Part shown: piece after piece, positions 1 to 5,896 of the stretch
Position numbering within the stretch: position 1 is the first letter of the stretch
Layout: the number at the start of each line of letters is the position of its first letter
Assembly: GCA_913061385.1 (NCBI GenBank)
Contig: CAJXTM010000045.1
Span: 1-11,287 of the forward strand
DNA: 11,287 bases
Origin: an uncultured Rhodopirellula sp.
GTDB lineage: Bacteria > Planctomycetota > Planctomycetia > Pirellulales > Pirellulaceae
Reading direction: 5' to 3'
Program-made: the position numbers and the translations under genes
Notes under the pieces: model-generated
What the model saw: the letters and a program-made list of their open reading frames with translations, nothing else
Told to the model about the DNA's origin: nothing
Database searches by the model: none

Positions 1-46
1 AGATCAGCCTCGGTCTCGTGGGCTCGGAGATGTGTATAAGAGACAG
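1..46. other. Nextera (Tn5) P7-side adapter, untrimmed
   Basis: This is not genomic DNA. Bases 28-46 are the 19-base Tn5 mosaic end used in Nextera kits (AGATGTGTATAAGAGACAG). Bases 13-27 are the Nextera read-2 segment, 5-12 are an 8-base i7 index (CAGCCTCG, which I recall as N710), and 1-4 are the last bases of the P7 primer. The same sequence occurs in reverse complement at the other end. An apparent start codon at 32 and the first five residues read from it (MYKRQ) come from the adapter. Genomic sequence begins at 47. Confidence 0.97.
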
Positions 47-259
47 GTTTCAGGGCCAGACGGCACCGAGATCATTGCACGATTGCTTCAGCAAGCTCCA
101 GATCGACTTCACGTCGGTGGTCGCTTGATCATTGAACTAAGTCCAATGATTGCGGATGCTTGTCAGGCAATGGCTCAAAAGAATCCTGCATTCGGTGACT
201 TGCGTTTCATGAAGGACTTGGACGGCCATCGCCGTATCCTTTCTTTGAAACGCATTTGA
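47..259 (+). CDS. prmC: PrmC/HemK release factor glutamine methyltransferase, C-terminal fragment
   Basis: This is the last 70 codons of an open frame that enters from the left edge and ends at TGA 257-259. The product resembles the C-terminus of PrmC (HemK), the SAM-dependent enzyme that N5-methylates the glutamine of the GGQ motif in release factors RF1 and RF2. Visible matches are an opening SGPDGTEIIARLL helix, a GGRLIIELSP strand (the usual 'GG-L-hydrophobic-E' strand of Rossmann methyltransferases), and a closing MKDLDGHRRILSLKR, matching the family's 'KDLAGRDRV' ending. The SAM-binding motif and the catalytic NPPY motif would lie upstream, outside the window, so activity cannot be judged. 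It is truncated by the adapter junction; no start is present. It converges on purD with 122 bp between the stops. The assignment rests on the C-terminal pattern only. Confidence 0.8.
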   Translation, partial: VSGPDGTEIIARLLQQAPDRLHVGGRLIIELSPMIADACQAMAQKNPAFGDLRFMKDLDGHRRILSLKRI

Positions 260-299
260 TAAAATCGCGGCGGTTCAGATTTCCATCTCATCATGGTGG

Positions 300-313
300 C
301 ACGCATAAGCGTG
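300..313. other. Small hairpin between convergent prmC and purD
   Basis: CACGC (300-304) and GCGTG (309-313) can pair around an ATAA loop, in the 122-bp gap between the two convergent stop codons (260-381). There is no T-run on either strand, so this is not a standard intrinsic terminator; it could be a weak bidirectional stop or chance. I see nothing else in the gap. Confidence 0.25.
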
Positions 314-381
314 TTGACTTGCGGTCTGGCTGGAATTTCAAACCGGAAGTCGTTGGCGATGTAATTTGAAAATTGAGGCAG

Positions 382-1677
382 CTAGTTTTTGGGGAGTGCC
401 TTGTCGCTAATGTCTTTTCTGCACCATGCCCCACGCCAGCGAATTTCTTTGACGCCAGAATAGGCGTTGAGCTTTGTCTGGCTGATGGTGTTTCCCATAG
501 CAGTTACTCCGAGAACACGACCACCGTTGGTCACAACCTGACCATCAGCGCTTTTAGTACCAGCATGAAATACCTTGACATCTTTCAGTGCATCGGCGTT
601 TTCTAGTCCGCTGATTTCAAGACCTGTTTCATACTCGCCAGGGTAGCCCTCGCTGGCCATCACTACGCAGGTGCTGGGACGCTCGTCCCATTCAAGCGGG
701 GCAATTTCTCCCAGTCGACCATCAGCTGCAGCCTTGAGTACTTCAAACAAATCTGACTTGAGCCTCATCAATAGAGGCTGGCATTCGGGGTCACCGAAGC
801 GGACATTGAATTCAAGAACCTTCGGACCAGCGGGCGTGAGCATCAAACCAGCGTAAAGAATCCCTTTGAATGGACGGCGGGCACGCTTCATGGCGTGAAC
901 GACAGGCACAAGCACATCAGCTTCGATCTTTGTCATCAAGTCCTCGTCCACAACGGGTGTTGGGCAATACGCTCCCATGCCACCGGTGTTGGGGCCCGTG
1001 TCACCATCGTGAGCTGGCTTGTGGTCTTGAGCGGCTGGCAACGTCAAGATGGTTTCACCATCAGTGATAGCAAGGACACTTGCTTCGGGGCCAACCAGTT
1101 TTTCCTCAATGATCAGCTCTTTGCCTGCTTCGCCGAATTCACGCCGTGATGCAATTCTGTCAATCGCTTCAAGAGCTTCCTCGCGTGTGTCGCACACGAC
1201 CACACCTTTGCCGGCTGCCAAACCATCGGCTTTGACCACGACATTGACCGGTTCGTGAGGTTCGGCGTAACGATCTTTGATGTACCGTTCCGCATCTTCA
1301 GCGTTTCTAAATGTCTGGTAGCTTGCCGTCGGAATATTAGCGGTGTGCAGCAAGTTTTTACAAAATACTTTGCTACCTTCCAGTTCTGCCGCGGCCTGCG
1401 AAGGACCAAAGACCTTCAATCCCGCGTTATCCATTGCATCGGCGAGGCCTGCTACCAATGGGGCTTCCGGCCCAATCACAGTCAGGTCGATTGCCTTGTC
1501 CGTGGCAAATTGAATCAGACCGGGAATATCTGTCGCGGCTATATCGACGTTTTCGGCATCTCTGGCCGTTCCCGCATTGCCGGGCGCCACGTACACCTTG
1601 TCCACTTTCGGGCTTTGCCCAAGTTTCCAAGCCAAGGCATGCTCACGTCCACCGTTTCCAACCACCAAAACCTTCAT
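382..1677 (-). CDS. purD: Phosphoribosylamine--glycine ligase (GAR synthetase)
   Basis: PurD catalyses the second step of de novo purine synthesis in the cytoplasm: ATP, phosphoribosylamine and glycine give glycinamide ribonucleotide. The 431-residue product has the usual length and is collinear with the family. The N-terminal domain opens with [13 protein letters not shown] (7-19). The ATP-grasp fold shows [15 protein letters not shown] (146-160), the loop [21 protein letters not shown] (217-237) and the family signature [12 protein letters not shown] (290-301). The C-terminal domain ends with AYSGV...RKDISDKAL (405-428), where the usual 'DIG' is DIS. The ATG at 1677 is preceded on the minus strand by an AGG about 8 bases upstream (complement of 1686-1688), which supports this start. 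It is transcribed away from the cupredoxin gene and towards prmC. No other purine gene is visible. No frameshift or missing motif is seen. Confidence 0.97.
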   Translation of the reverse strand: MKVLVVGNGGREHALAWKLGQSPKVDKVYVAPGNAGTARDAENVDIAATDIPGLIQFATDKAIDLTVIGPEAPLVAGLADAMDNAGLKVFGPSQAAAELEGSKVFCKNLLHTANIPTASYQTFRNAEDAERYIKDRYAEPHEPVNVVVKADGLAAGKGVVVCDTREEALEAIDRIASRREFGEAGKELIIEEKLVGPEASVLAITDGETILTLPAAQDHKPAHDGDTGPNTGGMGAYCPTPVVDEDLMTKIEADVLVPVVHAMKRARRPFKGILYAGLMLTPAGPKVLEFNVRFGDPECQPLLMRLKSDLFEVLKAAADGRLGEIAPLEWDERPSTCVVMASEGYPGEYETGLEISGLENADALKDVKVFHAGTKSADGQVVTNGGRVLGVTAMGNTISQTKLNAYSGVKEIRWRGAWCRKDISDKALPKN

Positions 1678-1686
1678 CGCGACTAC

Positions 1687-1717
1687 CTAAATTTAGCGGG
1701 CAAATTTGCATGCAAAT
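1687..1717. promoter_or_regulatory. Palindrome cluster upstream of purD, candidate operator
   Basis: Two perfect palindromes lie 10-40 bp upstream of the purD start: CTAAATTTAG (1687-1696) and ATTTGCATGCAAAT (1704-1717). A shorter one, CAAATTTG (1701-1708), overlaps the second. The spot suits a dimeric regulator acting on purD. The 14-mer differs from the E. coli PurR box, which has a central CG, so no regulator is named. AT-rich palindromes can also arise by chance. Confidence 0.35.
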
Positions 1718-1939
1718 CAATTACTTGCTGCAATTTAAGGGCTGGCGGCATGCTTCGACAGCCGACACTCAGCCATCCGAAGGAGTGGTTTTAAAGTTGG
1801 TGTTAGGACCTGATAGCGGTAGACAATCCTCCGCTAATGAATACAATTCGACAGGTCCCGCCGAAGAGTGTTGTTCTGTCGCCCATCCTAACTACCCACC
1901 AATTGGGCGGCGCTTTCTTCGTAAAAGACTTATTGAATG

Positions 1940-1980
1940 GGTGGCGACCGAGGGTTTTCAATGCTTTTTCGGTCGCCGCT
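1940..1980. other. Strong hairpin in the divergent intergenic region
   Basis: GGCGACCGA (1943-1951) is perfectly complementary to TCGGTCGCC (1969-1977), a 9-bp GC-rich stem. The plus-strand RNA can extend it with G-U wobble pairs on both sides, giving up to about 15 pairs around an 11-base loop (1955-1965). It is followed on the plus strand by pyrimidine-rich CTCTTCCTCTTT rather than a pure T-run. If transcribed towards the cupredoxin gene, it would sit about 180 bases before that start. It could be a leader structure, an attenuator-like stop or part of a small RNA. Confidence 0.5.
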
Positions 1981-2050
1981 CTTCCTCTTTGGCACAAACC
2001 CAAGCTACCCAACCGCATTGCCAACACTTGTGATTTGATGGCTGCGTCGG

Positions 2051-2086
2051 GGATTTCGTCGGTCACACGGATTTCGTCGGTTACAC
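2051..2086. repeat. 18-bp tandem direct repeat, two copies
   Basis: GGATTTCGTCGGTCACAC (2051-2068) is followed directly by GGATTTCGTCGGTTACAC (2069-2086), identical except for C2064 versus T2082. It lies 74 bp before the cupredoxin start, where paired activator or repressor sites could act. It could also be a minisatellite slip. No function is shown. Confidence 0.75.
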
Positions 2087-2146
2087 TGGGAAGCACGTGT
2101 TTGGATACCGACCAAACCAAATCTAAGGCCCATTTGATCACTCCAG

Positions 2147-2151
2147 AGGAG
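2147..2151 (+). promoter_or_regulatory. Shine-Dalgarno site setting a TTG start
   Basis: AGGAG, within AGAGGAGAG, lies 8 bases before TTG 2160. It is the best ribosome binding site in the window and fixes the non-ATG start of the cupredoxin gene, directly ahead of a signal peptide. Confidence 0.8.
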
Positions 2152-2159
2152 AGACACCG

Positions 2160-2930
2160 TTGAAGATACTGATGCTAACCGCTGTCGCGTTGCTGCTGAT
2201 TCACTCTGTGCCAGCGATGGCAGAGACCGGTGATCTAAAGATTCATTTTGAATACGCTGGCGATGCTCCGGACCCGTCCGCCATCGACGTCAACAAAGAC
2301 GTTCAGTTCTGCGGTAAGACCAAGCTCATGAATGAGCGATTGTTGGTGAACCCAAAGAATAAAGGTGTGAAGAATGTTGTCGTCTATGTGTACACCGGTC
2401 GTGGTGGTTCCAAATTAGATGCGGTACCTGCTGCTAACAAAACACTGACGCTTTCCAATGATAACTGCCGATTTGAACCTCATATCGTCATTGCACAGAC
2501 AGGTGACACTCTGAAAGTCACCAACCCGGATTCGGTTGGTCACAACGCAAACCTTGGCTTCTTCAACAACAAGCAGCAAAACTTCACGATCCCTGCAGGC
2601 CAGGAAAAAACAGTCGCTCTCGAGGAAAATGAGCCTGCTCCAATTCCAGTGGACTGCAATATTCACCCGTGGATGAAGTCGTATGTCGTTGTACTCGATC
2701 ATCCTTTCGCTGCGGTGAGTGACGAAAACGGTGACTTGACCATTAAGGGATTGCCAGCAGGTGAAGAGTTGGTCTTCCGCGTGTACCACGAGGCTGGCGG
2801 CATCAAAGAAGTTGAGATCAATGGCAAATCTGAAGAGTGGAGCCGCAGTCGATTCGAAGTAGACGTCAAGCCAGGCATGAATGACCTGGGCACTGTGGTG
2901 ATCCCAACAGATGCCCTGAGTGCTGATTGA
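2160..2930 (+). CDS. Secreted cupredoxin-like (plastocyanin-fold) protein with C-terminal beta domain
   Basis: The 256-residue product starts with a signal peptide (hydrophobic 3-17, likely cleavage after AMA at 21), so it acts outside the cytoplasmic membrane. Residues about 100-180 look like a cupredoxin. FEPH...TGDTLKVTNPD leads to H128, and then C166-N-I-H169-P-W-M172 gives the Cys-x2-His-x2-Met spacing of type-1 copper sites. H128, C166, H169 and M172 are therefore the predicted copper ligands. C51 and C103 could form a disulphide. After about 183 comes a separate beta-rich segment (ENGDLTIKGLPAGEELVFRVYHE) like carboxypeptidase-regulatory or CNA-B type folds. Such proteins are often annotated 'methylamine utilization protein', but nothing here supports methylamine use. 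The likely role is periplasmic electron transfer or copper binding, which fits the oxidase-assembly genes downstream. The TTG start is chosen for its strong Shine-Dalgarno and the signal peptide. It is probably a separate transcript, since 469 bp and a hairpin follow. Confidence 0.8.
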   Translation: MKILMLTAVALLLIHSVPAMAETGDLKIHFEYAGDAPDPSAIDVNKDVQFCGKTKLMNERLLVNPKNKGVKNVVVYVYTGRGGSKLDAVPAANKTLTLSNDNCRFEPHIVIAQTGDTLKVTNPDSVGHNANLGFFNNKQQNFTIPAGQEKTVALEENEPAPIPVDCNIHPWMKSYVVVLDHPFAAVSDENGDLTIKGLPAGEELVFRVYHEAGGIKEVEINGKSEEWSRSRFEVDVKPGMNDLGTVVIPTDALSAD

Positions 2931-2986
2931 TGATCGATGGGCCGTCAGGTTTCAAATCCTTGGCGGCGTCCGTTGCTAATGCATGC

Positions 2987-3016
2987 AGCTCTTGGTGGAA
3001 ATTATCCACCAGAGCT
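2987..3016 (+). terminator. Strong hairpin after the cupredoxin gene, possible terminator
   Basis: AGCTCTTGGTGG (2987-2998) pairs with CCACCAGAGCT (3006-3016) around a 7-base loop, giving 11 pairs with one bulged T. It starts 56 bp after the stop codon. No T-run follows (CGTTAGGG), so it is not a textbook intrinsic terminator; it may define or protect the mRNA 3' end. Confidence 0.45.
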
Positions 3017-3399
3017 CGTTAGGGCAGGGTTCGAGTGGGTGTTTCGGTTGATGGATTTCGAATCAGGATCTGCACATCATCTTCCCCAGTCGGTACAGAC
3101 CGAACTAGTCACCGGATTCTCTCCCGTACGACTGATGCCCTCGATGCATTGTTTTTTTCGCCGCGGTGGCTTCCCAGCCAACTGTTTTCCGCGAATTTCC
3201 ATGAAATGTATCTCAGAAACCGGGGATTAACGGGGCTTCGGTGGCTTCGGAAAGCCGCTAGCTTCATGAGCTGCACAGACGTTTGACTGTGTGGGTGCGA
3301 CAATGGGTAGCGTTTGCGGTGGAAGAGAGTTCACGGTTGAATGAGTGGTGATTTGATGGTCTCACCGATTCCTTTGGCAATTTCTCATTTGGCAGTCTT
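3017..3399. other. Non-coding stretch before the cytochrome c gene
   Basis: No supported gene. Open frames on both strands (for example 2937-3230 plus) lack recognisable domains and ribosome binding sites. Two short perfect hairpins are visible: TCGGT/ACCGA (3090-3103) and GGCTT/AAGCC with a CGGA loop (3243-3256). The promoter of the downstream gene train should lie here, but I cannot place it. An in-frame stop at 3349-3351 limits how far upstream the cytochrome gene could start. Confidence 0.5.
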
Positions 3400-4581
3400 G
3401 TGCGTAATGCAGCCCTAGTTCTCTTCGTTTGCTTTCTTGGCGGGTGTGATGCCCGAATCGAGAGGTTCCAGCCCAACGAAGTCTTTTCTTTGTCGTTGGC
3501 AAAGGCACGCTCAACGCCTACGGAACTCGCTGGCAAAGACGCGAGTCGGGTGGCTCAGGAGTTGTATGGGACGCCTGACGAACCGCTATGGCCAGAGTCG
3601 CCGGCGGCTGAAAGTGTTCTGGCTGATAAGCAGAACTTGTTTCGTTCCAGCGGGCCCGTAAGCAGCGAAAAAGATGGAACCCACCTAGGGCTTTTTCGTG
3701 AGCATTGCGTCACCTGCCATGCTTTGGAGGGTAGTGGGGCTGGCCCCGCAAGTGTTTTCCAAAATCCGTACCCGCGTGATTTTCGGCATGGCGTTTTTAA
3801 GTGGAAGTCGACTGAGCGTGGACAAAAGCCAACGCGAAAGGACATACGCGAACTACTAGGCAAAGGCATACCGGGGACTGCGATGCCTTCTTTTGCGTTA
3901 CTCACTCCGGAAGATCTTGATGCACTGGTCGATTACGTCGTTTTTCTGTCGACGCGGGGTGAGGTTGAACGCAGGATGACTGCTGCGGCTATTGATGAAT
4001 TGGATTACGGCGAGAGCTCGCCGGGGGGCGAATTGACGCTCAACAGCCGCAATGAAACTGAAGGGGGTGAAGTAGTACAGGAAGTATTAGATCGCGTTCA
4101 CTCAGATTGGGCGGACGCTGGGAAACTTGAGGTCAAAGTACCCCCGTTTGCAGAATTGGCAGGCGAAGACTTAGCTGCCTCCGTTGACCGGGGTAAGGCT
4201 TTTTTCCATGGACAAATTGCGAATTGTTCGGGTTGCCACGGCCCTGCAGGTGATGGGAGCATGCCCACGCTGGATTACGATGATTGGACCAAAGAATACA
4301 CAACGAGGATTGGCTTGACCCCCGGTGACCGCGAAGCGATGAAGCCGTTCCGTGACGCGGGAGCATTGCGACCGCGAACGATTGCGCCGAGAACACTGCA
4401 GGACGGTGTGTTTCACGGTGGTGGAGATAGCGCGTCTTTGTATCGGCGAATCACGCAGGGTATCGCCGGCACACCGATGCCCGCTGTCGAAGTGGTCAGC
4501 GAACCGAATGGAAAAGGATTGACTGTGGATGAGATATGGGATCTCGTCCGTTATGTGAAGCAACTCTCGACGCTGCAGTAG
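3400..4581 (+). CDS. Di-haem cytochrome c lipoprotein
   Basis: The 393-residue product is predicted to be exported, lipid-anchored and to bind two c-type haems. It starts with a hydrophobic stretch ending in a lipobox, LGGC, with the lipidated cysteine at 16. The first haem site is CVTCH (103-107) with likely axial M162 in GTAMPSF. The second is CSGCH (276-280) with likely axial M360 in GTPMP. Each site is followed by a helix such as LDALVDYVVFL (173-183) and IWDLVRYVKQL (379-389), typical of the class I cytochrome c C-terminal helix. A linker of about 190-260 is rich in E and G. The GTG start is the only plausible one after the in-frame stop at 3349; no clear Shine-Dalgarno is seen. It probably passes electrons between a quinol-oxidising complex and an oxidase, given ctaA, ctaB and SCO downstream, but its partner cannot be read from the sequence. 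It is the first gene of the plus-strand train; 42 bp separate it from the next. Confidence 0.88.
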   Translation: MRNAALVLFVCFLGGCDARIERFQPNEVFSLSLAKARSTPTELAGKDASRVAQELYGTPDEPLWPESPAAESVLADKQNLFRSSGPVSSEKDGTHLGLFREHCVTCHALEGSGAGPASVFQNPYPRDFRHGVFKWKSTERGQKPTRKDIRELLGKGIPGTAMPSFALLTPEDLDALVDYVVFLSTRGEVERRMTAAAIDELDYGESSPGGELTLNSRNETEGGEVVQEVLDRVHSDWADAGKLEVKVPPFAELAGEDLAASVDRGKAFFHGQIANCSGCHGPAGDGSMPTLDYDDWTKEYTTRIGLTPGDREAMKPFRDAGALRPRTIAPRTLQDGVFHGGGDSASLYRRITQGIAGTPMPAVEVVSEPNGKGLTVDEIWDLVRYVKQLSTLQ

Positions 4582-4623
4582 AATAAGAAGCACTCTCGAA
4601 GCAGCGGCGACAACGGAATTTCG

Positions 4624-4824
4624 ATGACAGAGCAACGACAGAGAACAAAACAAATTTATCGCTCCAGCGGTGCAATGCTCGGATTGGCGTTGGGTTACTG
4701 CGTCATGATATGGACTGGTCTTACTGGTATGGTCGCATCCGCGCTGTTTTGGGGTGTTGGTTGCGTGCTTGGCGGGATGGCTGCTGAGCAATTGTTTCGT
4801 TGGAACAATAATCAAGGTCGTTGA
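4624..4824 (+). CDS. Small two-helix membrane protein of unknown function
   Basis: This 66-residue ORF fills the space between the cytochrome c gene and ctaA. It has a charged N-terminus (MTEQRQRTKQ), a hydrophobic region from about 16 to 55 that can form two membrane helices with a short turn near GLTG, and a polar C-terminus (RWNNNQGR). A weak GGAA lies 5 bases before the ATG, and the stop is 7 bp before the ctaA ATG, which suggests co-transcription. I do not recognise a family. Small membrane proteins are common in oxidase operons, but there is no residue here that assigns a role. Confidence 0.6.
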   Translation: MTEQRQRTKQIYRSSGAMLGLALGYCVMIWTGLTGMVASALFWGVGCVLGGMAAEQLFRWNNNQGR

Positions 4825-4831
4825 GCGAAAC

Positions 4832-5896
4832 ATGGCAGCTAACTCCACTCTCGTTGACGAACCGTGCGCTCGGCATCTGCTCCACCGTCTTTGTGTTTTG
4901 CTGGTGTGCTTAGTATGGCCTTTGATCTGGGTAGGTGGCTTGGTCACAACGTACGATGCTGGCATGGCCGTGCCCGACTGGCCGGGGACTTATGGCTACA
5001 ATCTTTTTCTCTACCCTTACAACACTTGGTTGCTCGGGCCTTTCGATCTGTTCATTGAACATGGGCATCGTCTGCTGGGAGCAGTTGTCGGACTGGTTGC
5101 GTTATCAATTGTCGTTTCGGCCTTTTTCCGAGAGTCGCGGCGGTGGGTGTTCGTACTCACGATTGGTCTGCTTGTTGCCGTCATCACCCAAGGTCTGTTG
5201 GGCGGAATGCGTGTCGTCTTGGGTGACCGCACACTGGCGATGGTCCACGGCTGTTTCGGGCCAGCTTTTTTCGCCCTTTGCGCGGCAACGACCGTCGTTA
5301 CCAGTCGTCGCTGGCAAGATTACATGTCAGCCCGTGGTCAGGCGTCGATAGGTTCGTTTGTTGTTGTTTTGGTCGCAATGCTGCCGGCGTTGAGCTATGT
5401 GCAGCTGATTTTGGGTGCACAGCTCCGGCATGTGCAGCCGAATGCCGAACCTGCAGGTTTTGCCTTGATTGTCGCTATCCACGTGATCGTCGCATTTGTG
5501 TTGTGGGTTTTGACCATTTTGGCATGGGCCAAGATCCGAAGATGCGGCGATTTGACGCTGTCGCGGCTGGCGGGATTGCTGATAGGCTTGGCGGCTGTTC
5601 AGATCGCATTAGGCGTGGGAACATGGGTGGTGAACTACGGATGGCCGTCTATTTTGGCTTGGGTGCCGGGGTCGGCTGGATTCCTCGTACGTGCCAAAGG
5701 GTTTTTCGACTCGATCATCGTGACATCCCACGTAGCGACGGGATCTCTGATCTTGGCAGTTTCAACAGTGCTGCTGGTCCGATCACTGAGGGTGCGGTAC
5801 TGCCGTAGCAGCTTAAAAGAACAGTCGGCCACCGAAGAAAGTAAAATAGAAAATTACACGTCAAACCAATCGCTACTTGAACCAGTTACCACTTGA
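4832..5896 (+). CDS. ctaA: Haem A synthase (CtaA/COX15)
   Basis: CtaA is a membrane enzyme that oxidises the C8 methyl group of haem O to a formyl, making haem A for aa3-type cytochrome oxidases. The 354-residue product has about eight membrane helices in two similar halves. The first helix is followed by GGLVTTYDAGMAVPDWPGTYG (35-55), a strongly conserved family stretch. The four expected haem-ligand histidines are present: H78 (EHGHRLLG), H139 (MVHGCFGP), H217 (AIHVIVAF) and H300 (TSHVATGS). The glutamate before the first, E77, is also kept. The helix TQGLLGGMRV (119-128) is typical. The paired cysteines of Bacillus CtaA in the first outer loop are absent, as in COX15-type forms. The frame is open back to 4754, but that start would overlap the upstream small gene and add an unlikely hydrophobic leader; ATG 4832 follows that gene's stop by 7 bp and is preferred. 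The stop overlaps the ctaB start by 4 nt. Confidence 0.93.
   Translation: MAANSTLVDEPCARHLLHRLCVLLVCLVWPLIWVGGLVTTYDAGMAVPDWPGTYGYNLFLYPYNTWLLGPFDLFIEHGHRLLGAVVGLVALSIVVSAFFRESRRWVFVLTIGLLVAVITQGLLGGMRVVLGDRTLAMVHGCFGPAFFALCAATTVVTSRRWQDYMSARGQASIGSFVVVLVAMLPALSYVQLILGAQLRHVQPNAEPAGFALIVAIHVIVAFVLWVLTILAWAKIRRCGDLTLSRLAGLLIGLAAVQIALGVGTWVVNYGWPSILAWVPGSAGFLVRAKGFFDSIIVTSHVATGSLILAVSTVLLVRSLRVRYCRSSLKEQSATEESKIENYTSNQSLLEPVTT

Larger units (their letters stand above)
1718..2159. other. Rest of the divergent intergenic region between purD and the cupredoxin gene
   Basis: No convincing gene lies in this stretch. Open frames cross it on both strands (for example 1803-2141 minus, 112 codons), but none shows a recognisable domain, a good ribosome binding site or a family match. 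It must hold promoters for the two divergent genes; I could not pick a convincing -35/-10 pair on either strand. It contains a long hairpin (1940-1980) and an 18-bp tandem repeat (2051-2086), listed separately. A leader RNA or a small RNA is possible. Confidence 0.5.

Noticed and set aside
32..46. Start codon for a small gene at 32
   Set aside because: The GTG and the first five codons are adapter sequence; the frame is the truncated end of prmC.
1255..2033. Plus-strand ORFs of about 180-200 codons overlapping the 5' end of purD
   Set aside because: They are antisense to the intact purD reading frame and show no protein family features.
1803..2141. 112-codon minus-strand ORF in the purD-cupredoxin gap
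   Set aside because: No recognisable domain, GTG start without a good ribosome binding site, and its N-terminal repeat simply translates the 18-bp tandem repeat. A real hypothetical gene cannot be excluded, but support is too weak.
2937..3230. 97-codon plus-strand ORF after the cupredoxin gene
   Set aside because: No Shine-Dalgarno, no domain, composition unlike a protein, and it runs through the strong hairpin.
4754..4831. Upstream start for ctaA at 4754
   Set aside because: It would overlap the 66-residue ORF by 71 bp and add 26 residues not seen in the family; ATG 4832 fits the family start.
4171..4965. 264-codon minus-strand ORF
   Set aside because: It is antisense to the second haem domain of the cytochrome c, the small membrane gene and the ctaA start; its sequence has no family features.
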